From: JABMMZ01 sp044377005
GTDB taxonomy: Bacteria > Bacteroidota > Bacteroidia > NS11-12g > UBA955
Assembly: GCA_044377005.1 (NCBI GenBank)
Contig: JBILJV010000001.1
Span: 1 to 64,000, forward strand
Direction of reading: 5' to 3'
Length of the DNA stretch: 64,000 bases
The notes under the pieces are model-generated. The model ran no database searches. It was given only the letters and a program-made list of their open reading frames with translations, and was not told the DNA's origin. Numbering within the stretch: position 1 is the stretch's first letter; each line of letters begins with the position of its first letter. Below are positions 34,749-43,476 of the stretch, in pieces. The translations under genes were made by a program, and so were the position numbers.

Positions 34749-37226
34749 ATGTTAAATTCAATTATTATATCATCTGGAATAGAATCTACTGAATTTGAAG
34801 CTAATACCTACAGGTATGATGTTTCAAAAGGCGTAAATTTTAATTTAATTCTTGGTGATTTAAAAAATCAGTTAGGGGATTCTGCTTCAGATTTTAGTTT
34901 ATTTTTAACTCAATTGATTGAAGATAAATTGACACGAGAGTATAAAACAAAAGGTGAATTTGAAGTGGTTTTTAATGTTACACCTATTTTAGAACCTAAG
35001 ACCGGTAAGGTATCGGATTTGTATATAAATTGGCAAACAACACAAGTTAAACAAGAACTTTTTTCACAGGAAAAATGGAAAGAGGGCGATGGTTTTAATT
35101 CGATGCTTAAGCTTAATCTAAAGGGTGAAGTAATTAGTTATAAGTCCAATTTTAACATAACCTTTGATCAATTATTTAAAGATGGTCTTTCCAGAAAGCA
35201 ATTTTTGGAATGGTGTCATGCCATTGCTAGTCAAAGTTTTACAGATGACTTGGTGTTGCCCTATCGCAATGATAATTATGCATACATTGGTTTTTCACTA
35301 ATATACAAATCTGTCGAAGATGAGATTTTATATGTGAGGGTTTTTAATAAGAAGTATGATTTAAATGATGTTGATTTGGTAACCAATCAAAATTTCAGTA
35401 GAATTTTTGACAATATTCCGATGGATGTTATTATGTGGAATAATAATCAGGAATATATTTACATCAACAAAAATGCCATTAAAAGCGATGAAATTAGAAA
35501 CTGGTTGATAGGGAAAACAGATTTAGATTATTGCATATACCGAAATAAACCTTTGGATATTGCTTATAACAGAAGAAATGCATTCAATGAAGCTTTGTTT
35601 ACTAAGAAAAGGCAAATCGTTGAAGAAAAATTCGAAGTTGAAGGGAGTTATAAAATACATGTTAGAATTATCGATCCTATATTATCCAAAGAAAACGAAA
35701 TTCTAAATATCATAGGATACGGGATTGATATATCGGCATTGCGTAATTCTCAGGATTCTATAAGTCATTTAAATTATACTTTGAATGAGGCGAGAGAAGG
35801 TGTTGCACTCTTAAATCCAAAAGGAGAATATTACTATTTGAACCATTCCCATATCTCAATGTTTGGTTTTGAAAGTCAAGATGAGTTATTAGGGAAAACT
35901 TGGCATATATTGTACGAGCAAGATGAAATAGACCGTTTAAATAATGAGATTTTTCCTGTTTTGGCCAAAGAGAAGATTTGGATTGGAGAAACAAGAGCCA
36001 AAAACAAACAAGGCGAATATGTTTATCAAGAAGTGACACTTACCATTGCACCCAATAATGACATGGTTTGTTTTTGTAGAGATATTAATCAAAGAAAAAG
36101 AGAGCAAATTGAGCTTGAAAAATTAGCAACAGTAGCTAAAAACACCTCAAACTTGGTATTAATCTGTGACAAAAATTACAAAATCGAATTTGTAAACAAA
36201 TCATTTGAAGACATCACTGGTTTTAAGTTGTTAGAATGTAAAGGGAAGGATTTTTATTTCAACTTTAATTTCAATGAAGACAATGGCCAAATTATAGGAG
36301 ATGTTGGAAGTATCGACCAAAACAGTGAATCAAGTTTGAACTTCCAAGTGCTACAAAGTACGAAATATTCTCAAACATTTTGGAGCGAAATTAGTGTAAA
36401 TCCTATTGTTGGGTATGATGGAGAAATGTCACATTTAATCTTTGTGGAACGTGATATTACACCTCAAAAACAAGTAGAAAACTCAATTAAAGAATCATTG
36501 GCAAAGGAAAAAGAGTTGAGTGAAATGAAGTCGCAATTCGTGAATTTGGCATCACATGAAATAAGAACACCTTTGGCTAGTATTTCATCAAGTGCTGAAA
36601 TGATAAAATTGTATTTTGAAAATAAAAATGTAGATTCAGTAAAAGTGCACAATCACTTGAATAAAATCTCGATTCAAATTACTCGTTTGTCTGAGTTGCT
36701 GTCTAATCTTCTGTTTGTTGGTAAAATGGATGCTGCAAGTTTGGATTTGAATTTAAAATTAATAGATATTAAATCGTTTATTACAGAATTAGTCGACGAT
36801 TATAATGTGAGTATTGATGAAAAAAAACAAAGGTATTTGGAATTTAAAATGGTTTCAACTCTAGCAGAGCCTGTGTTTTTAAATATTGATAAGGTGCTAA
36901 TCACTCATGCTATTATAAATATCATTAATAATGCATTTAAGTATTCCGAAGGAAAGCAAAATCCACTCTTGGTTTTAAAAATAAGTTCCTCAGAAGTAGA
37001 GGTTTGTGTTACTGATTATGGAATAGGAATCCCAATTAAAGAGCAGAAAAATTTATTCAAATCATTTTGGAGGGCGAGTAATACTATTAATATTCCTGGA
37101 ATAGGACTGGGATTGGTGTTTGTTAAAAAAATAATTGAAGTATCTGGAGGTTATGTGTCTATTGACAGTGAAGTAAATAAATATACTTCCATCAAAGTTT
37201 GTTTGCCTGTTAAAAACATACAATAG
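34749..37226 (+). CDS. multi-PAS sensor histidine kinase
   Basis: An 825-residue, apparently soluble kinase (no clear membrane segments). An uncharacterised N-terminal region (1-210) is followed by about three PAS-type domains near 213-335, 340-452 (GVALLNPKGEYYYLNHSHI) and 457-575 (LVLICDKNYKIEFVNKSFEDITGF). The phosphoacceptor domain has FVNLASHEIRTPLASI with His near 603. The ATPase domain has the N box IINIINNAFKYS, G1 DYGIGIP and G2 GIGLGLVFVKKI. The adjacent response regulator is the obvious partner. The signal is unknown; the PAS domains suggest an internal redox or ligand cue. Confidence 0.92.
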   Translation: MLNSIIISSGIESTEFEANTYRYDVSKGVNFNLILGDLKNQLGDSASDFSLFLTQLIEDKLTREYKTKGEFEVVFNVTPILEPKTGKVSDLYINWQTTQVKQELFSQEKWKEGDGFNSMLKLNLKGEVISYKSNFNITFDQLFKDGLSRKQFLEWCHAIASQSFTDDLVLPYRNDNYAYIGFSLIYKSVEDEILYVRVFNKKYDLNDVDLVTNQNFSRIFDNIPMDVIMWNNNQEYIYINKNAIKSDEIRNWLIGKTDLDYCIYRNKPLDIAYNRRNAFNEALFTKKRQIVEEKFEVEGSYKIHVRIIDPILSKENEILNIIGYGIDISALRNSQDSISHLNYTLNEAREGVALLNPKGEYYYLNHSHISMFGFESQDELLGKTWHILYEQDEIDRLNNEIFPVLAKEKIWIGETRAKNKQGEYVYQEVTLTIAPNNDMVCFCRDINQRKREQIELEKLATVAKNTSNLVLICDKNYKIEFVNKSFEDITGFKLLECKGKDFYFNFNFNEDNGQIIGDVGSIDQNSESSLNFQVLQSTKYSQTFWSEISVNPIVGYDGEMSHLIFVERDITPQKQVENSIKESLAKEKELSEMKSQFVNLASHEIRTPLASISSSAEMIKLYFENKNVDSVKVHNHLNKISIQITRLSELLSNLLFVGKMDAASLDLNLKLIDIKSFITELVDDYNVSIDEKKQRYLEFKMVSTLAEPVFLNIDKVLITHAIINIINNAFKYSEGKQNPLLVLKISSSEVEVCVTDYGIGIPIKEQKNLFKSFWRASNTINIPGIGLGLVFVKKIIEVSGGYVSIDSEVNKYTSIKVCLPVKNIQ

Positions 37227-37313
37227 TCATACTCAATAATATTATTTTAATAATTGATGTTAAAAAATTTGCATTAAATTAATTTAATGATTTTCTTTGT
37301 AAAAAAAAATAAT

Positions 37314-37979
37314 ATGCAAACCAAATCTGTTTTACTTGTAGAAGACGAAAAAATCCTGAGAGAAAATATCGCTGAATTTTTAGAAGTCAAAGGATATGAA
37401 GTCGTTCAATGTCAAAATGGTAACGAAGCTTTGGGGCAATTATTAGAACATGATTTTGATATTATTGTTTCTGATATTGTTATGTCTGATTTAACTGGCA
37501 CTCAGTTGTTAGAAAAAATCAGAACAATGAAGGTGAATAAAGAAGCGCCATTTATCTTTATTTCAGCTAAAACAGATCCTAAAGACATTAGAGAATCTAT
37601 GAATATTGGAGCAGATGATTATTTGCCTAAGCCTTTTTTATTCCACGACTTAGAACGTTCAATCCAAAAACGTTTAGAGCGTTTTGCAGAGGTAAAATCA
37701 TCCTCTCAAAGTGAAGATGGAATGTATAATAAAGTAAATGAACTTTCACCTGCAGAAGTCAATGCTCTTTCATTGTTAAATACGTTAACTAAGACTCAAA
37801 AAATAGTATTTGAAAAAATATCTAAAGGGATTTCTTCAAATGAAATTGCAGAACAATTGGATATTTCAGTTAGAACCGTTTTGAATCACAGGCACAATAT
37901 TGCAAAGAAATTACAATTACAAGGTACATACTCAACCATGCGTTTAGGTCTTAAATTGAAGTCTAATACAATCTCTTAG
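37314..37979 (+). CDS. response regulator with LuxR-type DNA-binding domain
   Basis: The receiver domain (about 1-120) has the acidic pair in LLVEDEK, the phosphorylation Asp near residue 54 (IIVSDIVMSD), the Thr/Ser switch in FISAKTD and Lys in LPKPF. The C-terminal helix-turn-helix (about 150-215) reads VFEKISKGISSNEIAEQLDISVRTVLNHRHNIAKKL, typical of LuxR/NarL output. The ATG at 37314 (MQTKSVLLVEDE) is preferred; one at 37287 would add a short atypical extension. It probably forms an operon with the PAS kinase 87 nt upstream. It converges with the PAP2-like gene, with 2 nt between the stops. Confidence 0.92.
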   Translation: MQTKSVLLVEDEKILRENIAEFLEVKGYEVVQCQNGNEALGQLLEHDFDIIVSDIVMSDLTGTQLLEKIRTMKVNKEAPFIFISAKTDPKDIRESMNIGADDYLPKPFLFHDLERSIQKRLERFAEVKSSSQSEDGMYNKVNELSPAEVNALSLLNTLTKTQKIVFEKISKGISSNEIAEQLDISVRTVLNHRHNIAKKLQLQGTYSTMRLGLKLKSNTIS

Positions 37980-37981
37980 TA

Positions 37982-38593
37982 TTAAAACAAAAGTGTAACA
38001 TAACAAGTTGCAAAACCAGTTCCATAGCCAACGTATAGTTGAGAAGGAGTGTGTGCATTAAGCTTTAAGCGGGCCCATCCAGTTGCACCACTTACTAATA
38101 ATAAACTAACTAGAAACATCGTAAAAACATTGAGGTGGCTGTTCATTGTTAAATAAAAATACAAAGCAATCAATCCACCACAACCAATGGCATGGGAACT
38201 TATGGTCCATTTATAATTAATAAGGATATTGATTGCAATACACAGAATAGTGCCAATTAAAAAGCGAACAGGAAGACCTGAAAAGTCATTTTGATATAAT
38301 TGGTAGGCTGTATAAGTTAAAAGCAGCATTATCACTGAATAAGGAACCATTCGCTGTTTGGCATTAGACAAAATGTAGTTGGAAATAAGGTTAAATCGTT
38401 TTAATAAATACATACTTAACAATGGCATTAGCAATGTGTTAATAGCAATGTAAATGGAAAGTGTATAAAATTGTTCTTCGTAAAATTTACTGAAGTAATA
38501 AGGGTGAAATTTCAGAATACTGAATAACCCCAAATTTAGTAAAATTAAAGGATGGGTAACAACTGAAACAAACTTAGCTGTATTTCTTAACAT
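37982..38593 (-). CDS. PAP2-superfamily-like membrane protein
   Basis: A 203-residue protein with about six membrane segments. KWTISSHAIGCGG and the later GWARLKLNAHTPSQLYVGYGTG correspond to the second and third phosphatase motifs of PAP2 enzymes (SxH and (S/A)R-x5-H). The first motif is degenerate (KQRMVPY near 80-86). It may be a lipid phosphate phosphatase or an inactive relative. Its start lies 6 nt after the metH-like stop, so it is probably cotranscribed with that gene. Confidence 0.72.
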   Translation of the reverse strand: MLRNTAKFVSVVTHPLILLNLGLFSILKFHPYYFSKFYEEQFYTLSIYIAINTLLMPLLSMYLLKRFNLISNYILSNAKQRMVPYSVIMLLLTYTAYQLYQNDFSGLPVRFLIGTILCIAINILINYKWTISSHAIGCGGLIALYFYLTMNSHLNVFTMFLVSLLLVSGATGWARLKLNAHTPSQLYVGYGTGFATCYVTLLF

Positions 38594-38599
38594 GGATGT

Positions 38600-39616
38600 T
38601 TATTTTAGTTGTAATTCAGGGACTTGTCGTGGGGAATATTTCGCTGCAACTGTTGCAATTTCTTTGATATGCTCAGGGGTTGTACCGCAGCAACCACCTA
38701 TCACATTAACCCACCCTTCTTTCATAAATTGCTCAACCACCTTGGCCATCGCTTGGGGAGATTCATCATACTCGCCAAATTCATTCGGTAATCCTGCATT
38801 AGGATAAGCAGTTGTATATATCCAAGAAACTTTACTTATCTCACTAATGTGTGGCATCATGTCTTTGGCTCCCAAAGCACAATTTAAGCCGATACTTAAT
38901 AAATTAGCATGAGAAAGTGAATTCCAAAAAGCCTCAGGCGTTTGTCCACTCAGTGTTCTGCCACTGGCATCTGTTATGGTCCCAGAAACCATAACAGGAA
39001 TATCCAATTGTCGTTCTTCTTTTATGGTATTTATGGCAAATAAAGCAGCCTTAGCATTCAATGTATCAAAGATTGTTTCAACTAATAATAAGTCAACCCC
39101 ACCATCTATTAAAGCGATAATTTGTTCACTGTAAGCTTCACACAAATCGGAGAAAGTAACAGCCCTATAACCAGGTTGGTTTACATCAGGGCTAAGTGAA
39201 GCAGTTCTGTTGGTTGGTCCAATGGCTCCTGCCACGAATCTTGGTTTTTCAGGGTTACTTAATGTGTATTCATTGGCGATTTTTTTAGCAATTTTAGCCG
39301 CTTCTAAATTGATTTCCCGCACCAATTCAGTCATGTTGTAATCTGCCATTGAGATAGATTGCGCATTGAATGTATTGGTTTCAATGATATCTGCACCAGC
39401 CTCTAAAAATTGACCATGAATTTCGGAGATAATATGTGCTTGGGTTAAAACAAGCAAATCATTGTTACCTTTTACCAATTGTTCAATGTTTTTGAAACGT
39501 TCACCACGGTACTGTTCTTCGCTCAAATTATATTTTTGAATCATAGTACCCATAGCACCATCAATAATCATGATGCGTTTACTTAAAATATCTTTAATCG
39601 TTGTTTCTGTGCTCAT
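38600..39616 (-). CDS. metH: homocysteine methyltransferase half of a split methionine synthase
   Basis: A 338-residue homocysteine S-methyltransferase domain equal to the N-terminal module of cobalamin-dependent MetH. It opens with KRIMIIDGAMGTMIQKYNLSEEQYRG and FVAGAIGPTNRTASLSPDVNQPGYR, both MetH-specific. Zinc ligands are the Cys of LNCALGA (about 245) and the CysCys of VIGGCCGTTPEHI (about 308-309). The folate, cobalamin and activation modules are absent and the gene ends cleanly, so this is a split-gene arrangement as known in Bacteroidota. The larger half is not adjacent. Confidence 0.9.
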   Translation of the reverse strand: MSTETTIKDILSKRIMIIDGAMGTMIQKYNLSEEQYRGERFKNIEQLVKGNNDLLVLTQAHIISEIHGQFLEAGADIIETNTFNAQSISMADYNMTELVREINLEAAKIAKKIANEYTLSNPEKPRFVAGAIGPTNRTASLSPDVNQPGYRAVTFSDLCEAYSEQIIALIDGGVDLLLVETIFDTLNAKAALFAINTIKEERQLDIPVMVSGTITDASGRTLSGQTPEAFWNSLSHANLLSIGLNCALGAKDMMPHISEISKVSWIYTTAYPNAGLPNEFGEYDESPQAMAKVVEQFMKEGWVNVIGGCCGTTPEHIKEIATVAAKYSPRQVPELQLK

Positions 39617-39634
39617 TGTATTTATTTGTTTGTA

Positions 39635-39679
39635 AAAACCCCTCTTTCTGTGAATTAAATTAACAAAAAGAGGGGTTTT
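39635..39679 (-). terminator. probable terminator of lpd
   Basis: AAAACCCCTCTTT and AAAGAGGGGTTTT form a 13-bp stem with a 19-nt loop, between the lpd stop and the metH start, about 38 nt after lpd. The long loop makes it weaker than the others. Confidence 0.6.
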
Positions 39680-39716
39680 CGAAAAAGTATTTAACTCAAT
39701 TGAATGAGTTAATGTT

Positions 39717-41102
39717 TTATAAGTGAATACATTCGTTGTAAGCTTGCGCTACAGCTTCCATGATAGCTTCACTCATCGTTGGATGAGGATGGATAGATTT
39801 AATGATTTCATGTCCTGTAGTTTCTAAGTTACGAGCTACTACTGCTTCTGCAATCATGTCAGTAACACCTTCGCCTACCATGTGACAACCCAACCATTCG
39901 CCATATTTAGCATCAAAAATAACTTTAACAAATCCGTCTTTGTGTCCACTAGCACTTGCTTTACCACTAGCAGAGAATGGGAATTTACCCACTTTAATGT
40001 CATAACCTTTTTCTTTGGCTTGTGCTTCGGTATATCCTACTGATGCTACTTCAGGATGGGTGTAAGTGCAACCTGGAATATTATTATAATTGATAGCATG
40101 TGGGTGTAAACCAGCAATGGCTTCAACACAAGTAATGCCTTCAGCACTTGCTACGTGAGCTAATGCAGGGCCATGAACAATGTCGCCAATAGCATAAACA
40201 CCTGCAATATTTGTTTTATAGAAATCATCAACTAAAACTTTGCCTTTGTCTGTTTTTACTCCAGCTGCTTCTAATCCTAAGTTTTCTAAGTTTGTAACAA
40301 TACCAGCTGCACTTAATACAATATCACACTCAATAGTTTTCATGCCTTCAGGGGTTTTAATACTTACTTTGCAACCTTTTCCAGCCGTATCAACAGATTC
40401 AACTGAACTGTTTACTAAAATGTCAACACCATTCTTTTTGTATGTTTTTTCCATCGCTTTACTTACCTCTTCGTCTTCAACAGGTAATATGCGTGGCATA
40501 AATTCAACCACAGTTACATTGGTTCCCATAGTATTGTAGAAGTAAGCAAACTCCATTCCGATAGCACCTGAACCTATAACGACCATTGTTTTTGGTTGCA
40601 CTGGTAGAACCATTGCTTCTCTGTATCCAATCACTTTTTTACCATCTTGTTTAATGTTTGGTAATTCTCTACTTCTAGCACCAGTTGCTAAAATAATATG
40701 GTCTGCTTCGTGTATTTCTTTTTTACCATCTAAATCAACTTCCACTTTTTTAGCACCTGCTAATTTGCCATAACCTTTAATGACAGTGATTTTGTTTTTC
40801 TTCATTAAAAACTCAATCCCTTTGCTCATGTTGTTAGCAACACCACGGCTTCTTTTTACCACTGCTTCAAAATCATGGTTGAATTCTTTTACAGTAATAC
40901 CGTAATCTGCACTGTGTTTTAAATATTCATATACTTGAGCTGATTTTAATAATGCTTTAGTAGGAATACAACCCCAATTCAAGCAAACGCCTCCTAATTC
41001 AGCTTTTTCAACTACAGCAACTGTTTTGCCTAATTGTGATGCGCGAATGGCAGCAACATAACCACCTGGTCCGCTACCTATAACAATGATGTCAAATTTC
41101 AT
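39717..41102 (-). CDS. lpdA: dihydrolipoyl dehydrogenase
   Basis: FAD enzyme (E3) that reoxidises dihydrolipoamide in 2-oxoacid dehydrogenase complexes and in the glycine cleavage system. The FAD motif is IIVIGSGPGGYVAAIRA. The redox disulfide is GGVCLNWGCIPTK with Cys near 40 and 45. The NAD motif is VVIGSGAIGMEFAYFY near 175. The active-site His-Glu is in IHPHPTMSEAIMEA near 440. The length of 461 is typical. It is not next to E1/E2 genes, so is probably shared among complexes, including that of the nearby gcvT. Confidence 0.96.
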   Translation of the reverse strand: MKFDIIVIGSGPGGYVAAIRASQLGKTVAVVEKAELGGVCLNWGCIPTKALLKSAQVYEYLKHSADYGITVKEFNHDFEAVVKRSRGVANNMSKGIEFLMKKNKITVIKGYGKLAGAKKVEVDLDGKKEIHEADHIILATGARSRELPNIKQDGKKVIGYREAMVLPVQPKTMVVIGSGAIGMEFAYFYNTMGTNVTVVEFMPRILPVEDEEVSKAMEKTYKKNGVDILVNSSVESVDTAGKGCKVSIKTPEGMKTIECDIVLSAAGIVTNLENLGLEAAGVKTDKGKVLVDDFYKTNIAGVYAIGDIVHGPALAHVASAEGITCVEAIAGLHPHAINYNNIPGCTYTHPEVASVGYTEAQAKEKGYDIKVGKFPFSASGKASASGHKDGFVKVIFDAKYGEWLGCHMVGEGVTDMIAEAVVARNLETTGHEIIKSIHPHPTMSEAIMEAVAQAYNECIHL

Positions 41103-41255
41103 GATGTTAAAAATTTATTTGGTGCGAAAATACATCAAACCCTTGGTTTTTTAAAATCCAATTTTTAATAGATTAATTATTCTCTTTTTTGTTATTTAAA
41201 ATCATTGCTAATAAAAGTCATTTTCTTAATTCAAATCAATTCTTAAATTCGTGCC

Positions 41256-42098
41256 ATGCATTTATATACCATTGATACTGGATTTTTTAAATTAGATGGA
41301 GGTGCCATGTTTGGCGTGGTTCCTAAAACTATTTGGAATAAACTGAATCCTGCTGATGAGAAAAATTTATGTAATTGGGCCATGCGTTGCTTGTTGATTG
41401 AAGATGGAAACCAATTGATATTAATTGATAATGGAATTGGCAATAAACAATCTGAAAAGTTTTTTGGCTATTACGATTTAAACGGAACAGCCTCTCTATA
41501 TTCTTCTTTGAGTCAACTAGGATTTCACAGCGATGATATTACTGATGTGGTGCTTTCTCATCTGCATTTCGACCATTGTGGTGGAAGTATTGAATGGAAT
41601 AACGATAGAACCAAATATCTAACGGCTTTTAAAAATGCCACCTATTGGAGTAATGAAGAACATTGGCAACACGCCTTAGACAGCAACCCAAGAGAAAAAC
41701 CAAGTTTTTTAACAGAAAATATTCTCCCAATTCAAGAAAGTGGACAGTTAAAGTTTGTGGAAATAGGTAACGAAGTGGCCGAATTTATGAAATTGCCAAA
41801 AGTATATGGGCATACTGAAGCCATGATGTTGCCTCATATTCAATACAATGGGAACACTGTTGTATTTTGTGCTGATTTAATTCCATCAATTGGACATTTG
41901 CCTGTCAATTACGTAATGGCTTATGACATTAAACCTTTAGAAAGTATGCGCGACAGACAATTGTTTTTGGAACAAGCGGTCAAAAATGACCACATCTTGT
42001 TTTTTGAACACGACCCTATTAACGAGTGTTGCACCGTAACTAAAAATGAGAGAGGACAATTTGTGCCTGATAGGATTTTTAAATTAGCCGATTTGTAA
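41256..42098 (+). CDS. MBL-fold metallohydrolase
   Basis: A 280-residue metallo-beta-lactamase-fold enzyme, cytoplasmic by the absence of a signal peptide. The metal motif is SHLHFDHCGG (His 102 and 104, Asp 106, His 107). Further ligands are in the HTEAMMLPH segment, ADLIPSIGHLP and FEHDP. The layout (FKLDGGAMFGVVPKTIW at the N-terminus, RCLLIEDGNQLILIDNGIGNK) is that of lactonase or phosphodiesterase-like MBL proteins. The substrate cannot be predicted. Confidence 0.87.
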   Translation: MHLYTIDTGFFKLDGGAMFGVVPKTIWNKLNPADEKNLCNWAMRCLLIEDGNQLILIDNGIGNKQSEKFFGYYDLNGTASLYSSLSQLGFHSDDITDVVLSHLHFDHCGGSIEWNNDRTKYLTAFKNATYWSNEEHWQHALDSNPREKPSFLTENILPIQESGQLKFVEIGNEVAEFMKLPKVYGHTEAMMLPHIQYNGNTVVFCADLIPSIGHLPVNYVMAYDIKPLESMRDRQLFLEQAVKNDHILFFEHDPINECCTVTKNERGQFVPDRIFKLADL

Positions 42099-42118
42099 GA
42101 TTGCTAAAATCAATTAGG

Positions 42119-42754
42119 TTACATTTTAACTTTATTCTTTATCCATTTTTCTTTATCTAAATCGTAATTATGGTCAAACTTTAGAGATATAATGTCGATA
42201 GTTTCAGTCTTATTGGTCCCTAATTTGGTGTTAATGATTTTTACCAAATCTTTCTTTGTGTTAAACACGTATGTTCTGGTAAAGGCTGAATCTTTTACTG
42301 TTAATTGATTAATTTGAAGTAAGATATTTTTCTCTTTTTGACGTTTAATAATGGTTTTGTCTTCAATTAAAAAATGCAATAATTTATAATCAATGAAATC
42401 CATATTTATTAAGTCTTGATCATTTAATTTATCAATTGGGTAATACTTCGGGTAAGCTGTTAGAGTGGTTTGTTTGCCTTTCGCTGTAATAATGTAATTT
42501 TCACATACAATTGAATCATCAAAAGTTTGTTTAATATAATAGTTTAAATTTTGATTTTCTTTCAATCCAATACATTCTGCATCATAACTAAATTTTATGC
42601 CATTATTATCTTCAGTATAGCGGTATTTAGCTTCTAAAGTTTTGGCTTGAGCCACCTTCTCTATGAAACTTGCAAAATCGTCTTTTGTGGTTTTTAATTC
42701 GTTTTTACATGCAAACAAAAGTATAATTGGAATTAAAGTAATGAATCTATTCAT
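42119..42754 (-). CDS. putative lipoprotein, unknown function
   Basis: A 211-residue protein with a lipoprotein signal (MNRFITLIPIILLFAC, Cys 16 followed by Lys-Asn). It contains beta-rich, lysine-rich sequence with paired strands (YKLLHFLIEDKTIIKRQ, TYVFNTKKDLVKIINTKLG) that could form an outer-membrane lipoprotein carrier-like fold. No family is recognised. It lies between the convergent MBL gene and miaE; 44 nt separate it from miaE upstream and the two may share a transcript. Confidence 0.72.
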   Translation of the reverse strand: MNRFITLIPIILLFACKNELKTTKDDFASFIEKVAQAKTLEAKYRYTEDNNGIKFSYDAECIGLKENQNLNYYIKQTFDDSIVCENYIITAKGKQTTLTAYPKYYPIDKLNDQDLINMDFIDYKLLHFLIEDKTIIKRQKEKNILLQINQLTVKDSAFTRTYVFNTKKDLVKIINTKLGTNKTETIDIISLKFDHNYDLDKEKWIKNKVKM

Positions 42755-42798
42755 TTTTATTGTTTAAAAACTAACAAAAAAAATAAATTTACCAAAAC

Positions 42799-43401
42799 TT
42801 AATGAATTCTATCACCTCTCAACTCCATTGATTTCATAATATCAGCTTCTGCAATCAAATACTCGTTCCAGCGGTTCATTACATAGTCAGATGGCAAAAT
42901 GTTTTTAGCTAAATTTAAAAAAGTGTGGTAATGCCCGGCTTCACTTTCCATAAATTCTCTGTAAAACACTTTGAGTTCTTCATCCTGAATATGCAAACTT
43001 AGCAATCTAAAACGTTCGCAACTTCTGGCTTCTATCATCGCACTAATTAAAAGTTTTTCTACCGCTACTTGATCTGGTTTTAAACCGCGTTTTTCAATGG
43101 CAAATAATTTGTTGACATAATCGTCTTTGCGAGGCATTTCAAAGGGTAGATTCCTTTTTTTGAGCTCTTTTAAGACTCGTCTAAAATGTCCCCATTCTTC
43201 AGCAACTATGGGTGTAACTTCCTCAACGATTTGAGGATAATGGGCGTATTTTACAATCAAAGAAATACCAGTAGTTGCCGCTTTTTGTTCACACCAAGCG
43301 TGGTCACTGAGTATAAATCCAATATTCATTTCGGCGATATTGACCCATCGTGGGTCAGTTGCCATAATAAGTCCTAACTTAGTTTTTTGATGTTCTTGCA
43401 T
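42799..43401 (-). CDS. miaE: tRNA 2-methylthio-N6-isopentenyladenosine-37 hydroxylase
   Basis: Ferritin-like di-iron monooxygenase that hydroxylates the isopentenyl group of ms2i6A37 in tRNA and needs oxygen. Metal-binding motifs are in VEEWGHFRRVLKEL (ExxH, about 68-71) and MESEAGHYHTFLNLA (ExxH, about 151-154), plus SAMIEARSCERFRLL. The length of 200 is normal for this family. Its presence is consistent with an aerobic lifestyle. Confidence 0.93.
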   Translation of the reverse strand: MQEHQKTKLGLIMATDPRWVNIAEMNIGFILSDHAWCEQKAATTGISLIVKYAHYPQIVEEVTPIVAEEWGHFRRVLKELKKRNLPFEMPRKDDYVNKLFAIEKRGLKPDQVAVEKLLISAMIEARSCERFRLLSLHIQDEELKVFYREFMESEAGHYHTFLNLAKNILPSDYVMNRWNEYLIAEADIMKSMELRGDRIH

Positions 43402-43476
43402 TTTTTTAAATGGTGTGGTATTGGTAATTCAAGTCTTTAAAAATAAAACAAAATAATAACTGTTTATCGAACTTTT

